Below are positions 31,311-41,351 of a DNA stretch of 64,000 nt, piece after piece (positions within the stretch are counted from its first letter, which is position 1; every line of letters begins with the position of its first letter). This DNA comes from an uncultured Pelagibacteraceae bacterium (lineage in GTDB: Bacteria; Pseudomonadota; Alphaproteobacteria; Pelagibacterales; Pelagibacteraceae). The stretch covers positions 1 through 64,000 of the forward strand of contig CACLLG010000003.1 of NCBI GenBank assembly GCA_902607735.1, given 5' to 3'. The notes below the pieces were generated by a model. That model did no database searches, had not been told where the DNA came from, and was given only the letters and a program-made list of their open reading frames with translations. The position numbers and the translations under genes were made by a program.

Positions 31311-31529
31311 ATGAATAACTTAAATGTGGCAAAAATACAATTAAATGGGGATCCTTATGAAATAAATAATGGAACCAATTTAAACGAACTATTAAATAAG
31401 CTAAAAATACAGAAAAATAAAGTGGCCATAGAAGTAAATGGTGAAATTGTTGAACAAAATAAATATTCAAATCTAATTTTAAACAAAGATGATAAAGTAG
31501 AGATTGTAAATTTTATTGGGGGAGGGTAG
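31311..31529 (+). CDS. thiS: Sulfur carrier protein ThiS
   Basis: Ubiquitin-like 72 aa ending in VNFIGGG; upstream of thiG. Confidence 0.92.
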   Translation: MNNLNVAKIQLNGDPYEINNGTNLNELLNKLKIQKNKVAIEVNGEIVEQNKYSNLILNKDDKVEIVNFIGGG

Positions 31530-31534
31530 GTTTA

Positions 31535-32305
31535 ATGGAGGATACTTTTACAATAGCTAACAAAAATTTTAATTCACGACTAATTGTTGGCACAGGTAAA
31601 TATAAAAGTTTTGAAGAAACAGCAAATGCAGTTAAAGCTTCCGGTGCTGATATAGTTACGGTTGCTATACGAAGAGTAAATATTTTAAAAAAAGATCAAC
31701 CATTATTAATGGATTATTTAGATCCAAAATCTATTACCTATCTTCCAAATACAGCAGGTTGTTATTCGTCTGAAGAGGCATTAAGGACACTTAGGTTAGC
31801 TAGAGAAATGGGGGGTTGGAGATTAGTAAAATTAGAAGTTCTAGGTGACAAAAAAACATTGTACCCAAACATGATTGAAACAATTAAATCAACAGAAGTT
31901 TTGGTTAAAGAAGGTTTTGAAGTTATGGTTTACTGCACAGATGATCCAATTATGACAAAAAAATTAGAAGATGTCGGTGCATGCGCAATTATGCCATTAG
32001 GAGCTCCCATAGGTTCAGGAATAGGAATACAAAATAAAACAAATATAACTATAATAAAAGAACAGTCTTCTGTACCAGTAATCGTTGATGCTGGAGTAGG
32101 AACAGCTTCTGACGCAACTATTGCAATGGAATTAGGTTGTGATGGAGTTTTATTAAATACTGCAATTGCAGAAGCCAAAAATCCAATTTTAATGGCAGAG
32201 GCTATGAAGCATGCTGTAATAGCAGGCAGAAAAGCTTTCAAGGCAGGAAGAATGAAAAAACGAAAATATGGTAGCGCTTCTTCACCAGAGAAAAATTTAA
32301 TCTAA
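31535..32305 (+). CDS. thiG: Thiazole synthase
   Basis: [46 protein letters not shown]. Confidence 0.96.
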   Translation: MEDTFTIANKNFNSRLIVGTGKYKSFEETANAVKASGADIVTVAIRRVNILKKDQPLLMDYLDPKSITYLPNTAGCYSSEEALRTLRLAREMGGWRLVKLEVLGDKKTLYPNMIETIKSTEVLVKEGFEVMVYCTDDPIMTKKLEDVGACAIMPLGAPIGSGIGIQNKTNITIIKEQSSVPVIVDAGVGTASDATIAMELGCDGVLLNTAIAEAKNPILMAEAMKHAVIAGRKAFKAGRMKKRKYGSASSPEKNLI

Positions 32306-32321
32306 TTGCTTGCGAAGCAAT
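32305..32321. terminator. Putative bidirectional intrinsic terminator between thiG and rne
   Basis: Perfect hairpin ATTGCTT-GCG-AAGCAAT in the 17-bp gap between the convergent genes, followed by T-rich sequence on both strands. Confidence 0.55.
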
Positions 32322-32322
32322 A

Positions 32323-34179
32323 TTAAGCAAATTTTCTTTTTTCAATTTTTTTTTGATAGTTGAATTTTTTTTTGAATCTTCCTGATTGTTTAAAATTTTT
32401 TTTAAATTTTTTATTAACAAAATTATTTCTGTTCATATAGTTTTTTTGATTAGAGATATTTTCAATTTTTTCTATATTATCAATTTCTTTTATTATTTTA
32501 TTATTTTTATTTCTTAATTCTATTTTGTATTCAGGAATTATTAAGTTATTATTTTCCAATAAGTTGAATTCTAATTTATACTTATTTTTGAAATGATTTA
32601 CCTCTTTTGATAAGTTTTTTTCTATAAAGGTTTTAACCTTTAAAGGTATGTTAATATTTATAACTTTAGCTTTATTAGAAAAGGCTAGTTCCTCACCTTT
32701 TTTAATAATTTTTAATGCAAAAGAATCAAGTGAGAGCGTCATGTTCCATTTTACAGAGCTTTCTCTCAATCTTTGTCTTGTCATTTCAAGTAATCCAAAA
32801 CTACTAATTCTGCCTATCTGCATTCTAGCTCTATCGTCTTTCATTTTTTCTTTTAATTTTCTTTCCACAGCTCTTCTGTTATGAAAATTAAACATATCGA
32901 TAAAATCAATTACAATTAATCCAGAAAGATCTCTTATTTTAATTTGTCTGGATATTTCGGCAGCAGCTTCTAAATTTGTTTTTAGTGCAGTTTTTTCAAT
33001 ATTCGTTTCTTTTATTGATTGTCCAGAATTTACGTCTATGGATACCAAAGCTTCTGTTTGATTAATAACTATGTATCCACCAGATTCCAACTTTACAGTT
33101 GGTTCAAAGATTCGATTTAAATCTTTTTCAATTTTGGCATCATGAAAAAGAGGAATCTTTCCTCTATATTTTTTTACTTTTTTAACATTCTCAGGCATCA
33201 AAATTTTCATAAAGTTTTTGGCTTTTTGATAACCTTCATTTCCATCCACAATTACATTATTAGTGTTGCTATCATAAATATCTCTCAAGGCTCTTTTAAT
33301 AACATCTCCTTCTTCATATACTAGACTAGGAGCTATAGATTTAATTGTTCTATCTTTAATTTCTTCCCAAGTTTTAATTGTATTTAGCACGTCTTTGTTA
33401 AGTTCATTTTTAGTTTTATTTAAACCCGCCGTTCTAACTATTAATCCCATAGTCGGAGGTATTTTTATTTCTTGAAGAATTTTTCTAATTTTTTTTCTGT
33501 CGTCTGAATTGACTATTTTTCTGGAAATTCCCCCACCTTTTGGAGTGTTAGGCATTAAAACACTATATTTTCCTGCAAGAGATATAAAAGTTGTTAATGC
33601 TGCTCCTTTTTGACCTCTTTCATCTTTGAGGATTTGGACCAAGATTATTTGGTCTGGTTTGATAACTTCTTGTATTTTATATCTTCTAATCCCATATCTT
33701 TTTTTTAGTTCATTAAATTGATCATTTCTTTCAGTTCTTAAATTTTCATCTTTAATCTTTTCGGCTGGAGATGTACTTGCAGCATTGTTGACTGCATCTT
33801 GATTGGTATTTGTAGAAGTTATATTGGATGTTTTTTCCTCTGTTTTTTCGTTTTCTTCAACATTTTTACTTTTTTCTTTAAGTTCTAATCTTAAAATTTC
33901 CTCTTCTTTTTTAAGTCTATCTTTATCATCATGAGGTATTTGATAATAATCAGACTGAATATCATTAAATGCTAAAAATCCGTGCCTTTGTTTTCCATAA
34001 CTTACAAAAGCCGCCTGTAATGAAGGTTCGATTCTGCTGACTTTACCTAAATAAATATTATTTTTTAAATAAAGTTTATTTTTATTTTCGTACTCATATT
34101 CTTCAATATGATTCTCTGATTTAAGTACGACTCGAGTTTCCCCGGGATGCGAGGCATCAATGTATAAATTTTTTTCCAT
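32323..34179 (-). CDS. rne: Ribonuclease E/G family protein
   Basis: YLGKVSRIEPSLQAAFVSYGKQRHGFL, VSIDVNSGQS, LIVIDFIDM, RARMQIGRISSFGLLEMTRQRLRESS. Confidence 0.93.
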   Translation of the reverse strand: MEKNLYIDASHPGETRVVLKSENHIEEYEYENKNKLYLKNNIYLGKVSRIEPSLQAAFVSYGKQRHGFLAFNDIQSDYYQIPHDDKDRLKKEEEILRLELKEKSKNVEENEKTEEKTSNITSTNTNQDAVNNAASTSPAEKIKDENLRTERNDQFNELKKRYGIRRYKIQEVIKPDQIILVQILKDERGQKGAALTTFISLAGKYSVLMPNTPKGGGISRKIVNSDDRKKIRKILQEIKIPPTMGLIVRTAGLNKTKNELNKDVLNTIKTWEEIKDRTIKSIAPSLVYEEGDVIKRALRDIYDSNTNNVIVDGNEGYQKAKNFMKILMPENVKKVKKYRGKIPLFHDAKIEKDLNRIFEPTVKLESGGYIVINQTEALVSIDVNSGQSIKETNIEKTALKTNLEAAAEISRQIKIRDLSGLIVIDFIDMFNFHNRRAVERKLKEKMKDDRARMQIGRISSFGLLEMTRQRLRESSVKWNMTLSLDSFALKIIKKGEELAFSNKAKVININIPLKVKTFIEKNLSKEVNHFKNKYKLEFNLLENNNLIIPEYKIELRNKNNKIIKEIDNIEKIENISNQKNYMNRNNFVNKKFKKNFKQSGRFKKKFNYQKKIEKRKFA

Positions 34180-34355
34180 GAAAATTTTTCCGTGTTTATA
34201 ATTTTATTTTTATTCATATAATTGAATTCTGTTAACTGTTGATATTTAGTTATATACTAAATTTTTTAATAAATATATGCATTTTTTAGTTTCAATTTAC
34301 AACTAAGTCAAGAAATGCCTTAAGAAAGCCAGAATTAATTCATTTCTTACAAATT

Positions 34356-36713
34356 ATGATAGTTTATTTTAAAAATATCACGAAATTTGTAATTTCGATT
34401 TCCATATTGGGGCTGCTTTTTTTGTTTTCCACTCTTTGGTATTTTTCTTCAGATTTACCAGATTATAAAATATTGGCGAATTATAAGCCTCCGATGTCTA
34501 GCAGAGTTCATTCTGGGGAAGGTCAATTAATAGCTGAATATGCATTACAAAAAAGAATATTCATTCCTTATGATTTTGTTCCCAAAAATGTAATTAACTC
34601 ATTTTTATCAGCCGAAGATAAAAATTTTTTTTCTCATCCAGGAATTGATGCTAAAAGTATAACTAGAGCAGTAATCAAAAATTTAAAAAATATTTTTTCA
34701 GAAAAAAGATTAGAAGGGGCATCTACTATTACACAACAAGTAGCAAAAAATTTTTTATTGACAAATGAAGTATCCGTAAAAAGAAAAATTAAAGAAGCCA
34801 TATTAGCTTTTAGAATAGAAAGAGCATATTCGAAAGAAAGAATTATGGAGTTATATTTAAATCAAATATATTTAGGGGAAGGAACATACGGGATTGCAGC
34901 AGCAAGTTTAGAATATTTTGATAAAACTGTTGGTGATTTAAATTATGAAGAGGCAGCTCTCTTAGCAGCTTTGCCTAAAGCGCCAAGTAAATATAATCCT
35001 TATAAGTCTATTAAGAAAGCTAAAGAAAGAAGAAATTTTGTACTTAAAAATTTATATGAAAATTCATATATTAATAAAAATCAGTATGAGAAATTAAAAA
35101 AGAAAAAAATAAAAACAAAAAAAAGAAAAATCGAATTTCTTGAAGAAGCAAACTTTTATTCTGAAGAAGTAAGAAGAATAGTTAATAATACATATGGTTA
35201 TGATGATCTTTACAAAGGAGGATTATCAATAAAGACACCTTTAAATTCCAATTACCAACTTGAATCTTTAAAAGCTTTAAGAGAAGGACTTGAAGAATAC
35301 GATAGGAGACACGGCTGGAGGGGTCCAATAATAAATTTAAATCAATTAGATTGGCAAAAAAATATTAAAAAATTTATTCCTGATAAAAGTTTAAATTGGG
35401 ATTTGGCAAAAGTAATTGATGTAAATAAACTAAATGTAAAAATTGAAATTAAAAGTAAGGAAATAGGATTTATAGATTTTAAGGATGTAATGTGGACTAG
35501 AAAGAAAAGTTTCGAAGATCTTTTAAAATTAAATGATATTATTTATGTAAAAAAAATAAAAAAAAATAAATGGAGTTTAAAACAATTGCCCGAAATCAAT
35601 GGAGCGATAGTTGTGATGGATCCGTATACAGGAAGAGTTCTAGCAATGGTTGGAGGCTTCAGTTATAAACTAAGTGAATTTAATAGAGCCACACAAGCGA
35701 AAAGACAACCTGGCTCAGCTTTTAAACCATTTGTATATGCAGCTGCACTAGAAAATGGTTTTACACCTTCAACATTAATATTAGATGCACCATTTGTTAT
35801 GGAACAAGGAAAAGGATTAAAAACTTGGAAACCAGAAAATTATGGGAAAAAATTTTATGGACCCTCAACTCTAAGAGTTGGTATTGAAAAATCCAGAAAT
35901 TTAATGACTGTTAGAGTTGCTCAAAAAGTTGGCTTCGAAAAAATTTCTGAAATTACTAATAGTTTTGGAATATATAATGACGTACCAGAACTATTATCTG
36001 TATCATTAGGCTCTGCTGAAACAACATTAGTTAAACTTACAAATGCGTATTGCACTTTTGTAAATGGAGGAAAAAAAGTTAGTCCAATATTTATAGATAG
36101 AATTCAAGATAGGAGAGGCAAAACAATTTTTAAAGCTGATGATAGAAAATGTGTTGGATGTAAGGAAATTTCATATTTAGAGGAAGAGATTCCATCACTC
36201 GAGGACAATAAAGAACAAATTATTTCTGCAGAGACCGCCTATCAGATTACTTCCATGATGGAAGGTGTCATTCAAAGAGGAACAGGAAAAAAATTAAGAA
36301 GCTTAAATTTACCATTAGCTGGTAAAACAGGAACTACAAATAAAAACATGGATGCTTGGTTTTTGGGTTTTACATCAAAATTAGTTATAGGAACATATGT
36401 AGGTTTTGATGAACCCAAGAGTCTAGGCAGATATGAAACAGGTGCCAAGGCAGCTTTACCAATTTTTAGAAAATTTGTTAAAAATGTTGTTAAAAAAAAG
36501 GAAGCTTTACCATTTAAAGTTCCAAAAAACATAAAATTAGTAATGGTTGATGCTGAAACTGGATTACAACCAAATGCTAATACAAGAAAAATTATCTATG
36601 AATCTTTCAAACCAGAAGATCATATTATGCTTGAACTTGGAAAAGTATCTAATAAAGATAGATTGGAATTCTATGATTCAGAAAATTTAGGAGATATTTA
36701 TAAATTTTATTAA
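34356..36713 (+). CDS. mrcA: Penicillin-binding protein 1A (transglycosylase/transpeptidase)
   Basis: SAEDKNFFSHPGID, GASTITQQVAKNFLL, RQPGSAFKPFVYAAALE, LAGKTGTTNKNMDAWFLGFT. Confidence 0.94.
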   Translation: MIVYFKNITKFVISISILGLLFLFSTLWYFSSDLPDYKILANYKPPMSSRVHSGEGQLIAEYALQKRIFIPYDFVPKNVINSFLSAEDKNFFSHPGIDAKSITRAVIKNLKNIFSEKRLEGASTITQQVAKNFLLTNEVSVKRKIKEAILAFRIERAYSKERIMELYLNQIYLGEGTYGIAAASLEYFDKTVGDLNYEEAALLAALPKAPSKYNPYKSIKKAKERRNFVLKNLYENSYINKNQYEKLKKKKIKTKKRKIEFLEEANFYSEEVRRIVNNTYGYDDLYKGGLSIKTPLNSNYQLESLKALREGLEEYDRRHGWRGPIINLNQLDWQKNIKKFIPDKSLNWDLAKVIDVNKLNVKIEIKSKEIGFIDFKDVMWTRKKSFEDLLKLNDIIYVKKIKKNKWSLKQLPEINGAIVVMDPYTGRVLAMVGGFSYKLSEFNRATQAKRQPGSAFKPFVYAAALENGFTPSTLILDAPFVMEQGKGLKTWKPENYGKKFYGPSTLRVGIEKSRNLMTVRVAQKVGFEKISEITNSFGIYNDVPELLSVSLGSAETTLVKLTNAYCTFVNGGKKVSPIFIDRIQDRRGKTIFKADDRKCVGCKEISYLEEEIPSLEDNKEQIISAETAYQITSMMEGVIQRGTGKKLRSLNLPLAGKTGTTNKNMDAWFLGFTSKLVIGTYVGFDEPKSLGRYETGAKAALPIFRKFVKNVVKKKEALPFKVPKNIKLVMVDAETGLQPNANTRKIIYESFKPEDHIMLELGKVSNKDRLEFYDSENLGDIYKFY

Positions 36714-36714
36714 T

Positions 36715-37819
36715 ATGGAACATATAAAAAGTAAAATTTTAGAAATTAAAAAAGTAGCAGATAATGTTAGGGGGTATCTTTGATAAAAATAATATCAAAG
36801 AAAAAATTGAAACATTTAATACCAAAATAATAGAAAAAGATTTTTGGAAAAATAAAATATCTGCACAAAAAATTGTTAAAGAAAAAAAATTTCTTGAAAA
36901 TATTGTTAATGATTTTAATTCTACAGTAATTGAACTTGAGAATTTAGAAGAACTTTTAGAACTTGCTCTAAAGGAAAATGATATTACCGTAGTAAAAGAG
37001 TGTGAAAAAAAAATTTCCTATATACATAGTCAAATTAAAAATATAGAAGTTTCATGTTTTTTGTCTGGAGAGAATGACCATCTAGATACATATTTGGAAA
37101 TACACGCGGGAGCAGGAGGTACCGAAAGTCAGGATTGGGCCCAAATGTTAAGAAGAATGTATTCTAAATGGGTAGAAAAGAAAAAATGTAAATTTGAATT
37201 GATCAACGAACATAGAGGTGATGAGGCTGGAATAAAATCCAGCACAATTAAAATTACTGGATCTTACATGTATGGTTGGTTAAAATCGGAATCTGGTGTT
37301 CATAGATTAGTAAGAATTTCCCCTTTTGATTCAGGAGCTAGAAGACATACCAGTTTTGCAAGCGTTTGGGTTTATCCAGTAATTGATGATAGTATTAAAA
37401 TAGATATTCAAGAAAAAGATATAAGAATTGATACATATAGATCCAGTGGAGCAGGGGGGCAACATGTAAATACAACAGATAGTGCGGTTAGAATAACTCA
37501 TTTACCAACCAATATTGTAGTTCAGTGTCAAAACGAAAGATCGCAACATAAAAATAAAGAGACTTGTTTTAATATGTTAAAAGCTCGTCTGTATAAGCAT
37601 GAAATAGAAAAAAAGGAAGAAGTTTCTGAAAATTTAGCGAAATCCAAAACGGACATTGGGTGGGGACATCAAATAAGATCTTATGTTTTGCAACCATATC
37701 AGCTAGTTAAAGATTTGAGAAATAATTTAGAAAACACAGATCCAGAAAGTGTACTAGATGGAGATATAGATGGTTTTCTTGAAGCTACACTTTATCAGAG
37801 AGGAAAAAAGAATAAATAA
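36715..37819 (+). CDS. prfB: Peptide chain release factor 2, expressed by programmed +1 frameshift (join 36715..36780,36782..37819)
   Basis: SPFDSGARRHTSFASV, SSGAGGQHVNTTDSAVRITH. Short upstream ORF MEHIKSKILEIKKVADNVRGYL ends at in-frame TGA 36781-36783; the +1 frame continues as DKNNIKEKIE. The track shows only the downstream frame from 36764. Confidence 0.95.
36769..36783 (+). other. prfB programmed +1 ribosomal frameshift site
   Basis: AGG GGG TAT CTT TGA (SD-like AGGGGG, slippery CTT, in-frame TGA), the canonical RF2 autoregulatory site. Confidence 0.93.
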
Positions 37820-37821
37820 AT

Positions 37822-40059
37822 ATGGGTAAATTTTTATTAAGATTTTTTATTTTATTATTAGTAATAATTTTTTCTTTTGCTCTTTATCTGAGTTATTTCG
37901 GTATAGAAACTGACAAATTTGATGCTTTAATTAAAGATAAAGCGAATGAAGTAAATCAAAATATAAAATTAGAATTTAATAAAACTAAAATACATCTTAA
38001 TCCAGCAGAGTTAAATTTAACCGTAAGGTTGAAAGAACCTAGAGTTATAATTAGAGACAATCAATTTAATTTGTCAAAATTGAACCTGTTTTTGCCAATC
38101 AAGTCTTTTTTTAGTTCAAATTTTTTATTGGAAAGAGCAGAGGTAGCATTTACTAAAAATCATATTAAAGATTTAACTAAGATAACTAATATTTTTGTAC
38201 CAAGAATTATTAATAAACGAATAGATAAAATATTTGCAGAAGGTCAAATAGAAGGAGAATTTATAATTCCTTTTGATGTTGAAGGAAATATAGGAGATGA
38301 TTATGGTTTCTCAGGCAGAGTTCTTGATGCTTCAATCAATATAACAAAAGAATTCAACATAAAAAATTTGACAACTGAAATTAATCACACAAAAGATAAA
38401 TCAGCAAATCTGTTTAATATTATAATTAAAAAAGGCTACCTTTTAGATTTTGATTTAACAGATAGTAGATTTAAATTGAGACGTGAGAATAATGAAACTG
38501 AAATAAAAAGTTCGTTAAAAACAAGAGGAGAGTTTAATTTCCTTAAATTAAAAATAATAACATCTTTATTAAATTTTAACATGGATAATGTAAAAGATGT
38601 TAAAGGAAAAACAGATTTAAAAACCAATATAGATTTTAAATTAAATAAAAAATTCAAAATAAAAAATTTAGTTTATTCGTTAGATGGTGAAATTACTAAC
38701 GCAGAAATACATTTTAAAAAAAAGAAAATTATAAAAAAATACTTGCCTAATTATAAAGAGAAGATAACACTTAAAAATTCTAAAATTAAGCTCATTAAAA
38801 CAGAAGCAATGAGCACAATTGAATTAAATGGTTTTATGAAAATAAATAATCAATTTGATAGTTTTAGCTTAAAACAAATTTATGATTATAATAAAAAAAG
38901 CTTTAATATTGTTGGAAAAGCAGATTTAACTAACTCTCAAATTAATATTTCTAAATTAAACTATATAAAAGATGATGGAAAAAAATCTGAAATAGATTTT
39001 AATTTTAAATTTGTACCAAATAAACAATTTAATATAAAAAAAATTGTTTTTTTATCAGGTAAAACGAAAATTGATATAACAGATCTTAATTTAAACAAAA
39101 ATTTTGAAACCAATGATTTAAAAGAATTAGAAATTAAAACTTTTAAAAATGGAAATAAAAATAATGATTTTTTAATAAAAAAATCGAATAAAATAAATAT
39201 TTCAGGAGAAATATTTGATGCTGAACCCTTACTTAAATCACTTTTTATAAAAGATGAAAGAAATACCTTTAGTGAAAAATTTAATAGTGAGATAAAAATT
39301 AGCTTTGATAAGGCTATTACAGGCACAAATGACGATGTGAGAAACTTTGGAATGATCGCTTCTATTAAAAAAGGTTCTTATGAAAAATTAAGTTTAAAAG
39401 GAAATTTTACAGAAAATGAAATAATAGAAATGTCTATTTATCAAATTGATAAAGATAAAAAAACACTTCAGATAATATCGGATCGAGCAAGACCATTTAT
39501 AAAAAATTTTGATTTTATAAAGGGCTTCGAAGGAGGAAAATTAGAGTATGAATCTATTATTTCTAAAAAAATTTCTAATTCAAATTTGATAATCACTGAT
39601 TTTAAAGTTTCAAAAGTACCAGCTCTAGCTCAACTACTAACATTAGCTTCTTTACAAGGAATAGCAGATACTCTTAGTGGAGAAGGAATAAGATTTGAAT
39701 CTTTTGAAATGAAATCAAACACTGAAGGAAATGTCTTAAATATCGAAGATGCGCTAGCATTAGGTCCAGCTGTTTCAATTTTACTAAGTGGATACGTTGA
39801 TAAAGGAAAAATTGTAAGTTTAAGAGGAACATTGGTGCCAGCAACAAAACTCAATGCAATAATTGCTTCTATACCAGTAGTTGGTGATATTTTGGTGGGC
39901 AAAAAGACAGGTGAAGGAGTTGTGGGTGTCAGCTTTAAAATGAAGGGTCCACCTAAGGATATTAAAACAACAGTTAATCCAATTAAAACTTTAACTCCAA
40001 GATTTATTATTAGGGCTATAGAAAAAATGAAAAAGAAAAAAAAGGAAGAAACTAAATAA
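37822..40059 (+). CDS. AsmA-like / DUF3971-type envelope protein
   Basis: N-terminal TM anchor, long beta-rich region, C-terminal block LTLASLQGIADTLSGEGIRFESFEMKSNTEGNVLNIEDALALGPAVSILLSGYVDKGKIVSLRGTLVPA typical of AsmA-like proteins. Confidence 0.7.
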   Translation: MGKFLLRFFILLLVIIFSFALYLSYFGIETDKFDALIKDKANEVNQNIKLEFNKTKIHLNPAELNLTVRLKEPRVIIRDNQFNLSKLNLFLPIKSFFSSNFLLERAEVAFTKNHIKDLTKITNIFVPRIINKRIDKIFAEGQIEGEFIIPFDVEGNIGDDYGFSGRVLDASINITKEFNIKNLTTEINHTKDKSANLFNIIIKKGYLLDFDLTDSRFKLRRENNETEIKSSLKTRGEFNFLKLKIITSLLNFNMDNVKDVKGKTDLKTNIDFKLNKKFKIKNLVYSLDGEITNAEIHFKKKKIIKKYLPNYKEKITLKNSKIKLIKTEAMSTIELNGFMKINNQFDSFSLKQIYDYNKKSFNIVGKADLTNSQINISKLNYIKDDGKKSEIDFNFKFVPNKQFNIKKIVFLSGKTKIDITDLNLNKNFETNDLKELEIKTFKNGNKNNDFLIKKSNKINISGEIFDAEPLLKSLFIKDERNTFSEKFNSEIKISFDKAITGTNDDVRNFGMIASIKKGSYEKLSLKGNFTENEIIEMSIYQIDKDKKTLQIISDRARPFIKNFDFIKGFEGGKLEYESIISKKISNSNLIITDFKVSKVPALAQLLTLASLQGIADTLSGEGIRFESFEMKSNTEGNVLNIEDALALGPAVSILLSGYVDKGKIVSLRGTLVPATKLNAIIASIPVVGDILVGKKTGEGVVGVSFKMKGPPKDIKTTVNPIKTLTPRFIIRAIEKMKKKKKEETK

Positions 40060-41290
40060 TTTTTAAAATTACATGTTGTTTTTTCCCATGTGAAACTTTT
40101 ATACTATTGTTTTCATCAAAATTATCTTGATAAAAAATTTTAGTTTCATCAGTTATCATTTCATTATTAATTTTTAAACCATTATTTTTAATCATTCTTC
40201 TAACTTCTCCTTTCGAATTCCCCAGCTTTGTTAGAAGAACTAAATCTAATATATTTATTCCATTAGTTATATCGTTTCTTTTTATTTTTATTGTAGGAAG
40301 ATCTTTTCCAAAGGATTTATCCTGAAAAGTTTTTTTTGCAGTTGTTTCAGAATCTTTTGCTGCTTTAGATCCATGAAGTAATGTTGTAGCTTCATTAGCT
40401 AGCAAAATTTTAAGTTCATTAATATCTTGATTATTTTTCAAACTATCTATTTTTTCCATATCTAAATTCGTGAAAAGTTTTAAAAAATTCACAACATCTT
40501 TATCATCAGTATTTCTCCAGAATTGCCAGTAATCATAAGAAGAAAGCATTTTTTTATTTAGCCAAATCGCACCTTTTTCTGTTTTTCCCATTTTTGCTCC
40601 AGAGGAAAGAGTTATTAAAGGGGTAGTTAATCCATATGCTTGTTTTTTGTTCTTTCTTTTAATCAAATCAGTTCCATTAACAATATTACCCCATTGATCT
40701 GAACCACCAATTTGTAAAATACATTTGTGCCTTTTATTAAGTTCATAAAAATCATAGGCTTGTAGCATCATGTAGTTGAATTCCATATAACTTAAAGATT
40801 GCTCCCTTTCTAATCTCAACTTAACACTATCGAAGGTTAACATTTTATTTACGGTGAAATGTTTACCAATCTCTCTTAAAAAATTAATGTAATTTAATTT
40901 ACTTAACCATGAGTAATTATTAACAAAAACAGGTTTAGTCTTTAAATTTTTTGTCTTCAAAAAAATTTTAAATACATTTTCTATACTTTTAATATTTTTA
41001 TTAATTTCTTTTTTATCAAGAATTTTTCTAGTTTCCTCTTTACCAGATGGGTCTCCTATAAGCGTTGTTCCTCCTCCAAGTAAAACTATTGGTTGATGAC
41101 CATATTTTTGGAGAAGGCGTAAACACATGATTTGCATTAAACTTCCAACATGTAAACTTGGGGCTGTACAATCAAAGCCAATGTAGGCCTTAATTTTAGA
41201 TTTTGACATTAATTCGCCCAAGCCAGCTTTATCAGTGCACTGGCTAAAGTAACCCCTTTTTTCAAATTCTGTTAGAAATGTTTCTTGCAT
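40052..41290 (-). CDS. tyrS: Tyrosine--tRNA ligase
   Basis: YIGFDCTAPSLHVGSL, GGSDQWGNIVNG, GAKMGKTEKGAIWL (KMSKS-like), C-terminal S4 domain. Confidence 0.96.
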   Translation of the reverse strand: MQETFLTEFEKRGYFSQCTDKAGLGELMSKSKIKAYIGFDCTAPSLHVGSLMQIMCLRLLQKYGHQPIVLLGGGTTLIGDPSGKEETRKILDKKEINKNIKSIENVFKIFLKTKNLKTKPVFVNNYSWLSKLNYINFLREIGKHFTVNKMLTFDSVKLRLEREQSLSYMEFNYMMLQAYDFYELNKRHKCILQIGGSDQWGNIVNGTDLIKRKNKKQAYGLTTPLITLSSGAKMGKTEKGAIWLNKKMLSSYDYWQFWRNTDDKDVVNFLKLFTNLDMEKIDSLKNNQDINELKILLANEATTLLHGSKAAKDSETTAKKTFQDKSFGKDLPTIKIKRNDITNGINILDLVLLTKLGNSKGEVRRMIKNNGLKINNEMITDETKIFYQDNFDENNSIKVSHGKKQHVILKII

Positions 41291-41351
41291 GAATTTTTCA
41301 GCTTCTTTAAAGTTGTAATATACAAGATTCCTTTTAAATTAAATATAATTT

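Noticed and set aside
32238-32420. 60-aa - strand ORF across the thiG/rne junction
   Set aside because: Out of frame with rne and overlapping its real C-terminal coding region and the thiG 3' end; no independent support.
38961-39326. 121-aa - strand ORF opposite the AsmA-like gene
   Set aside because: Antisense shadow with no family signal.
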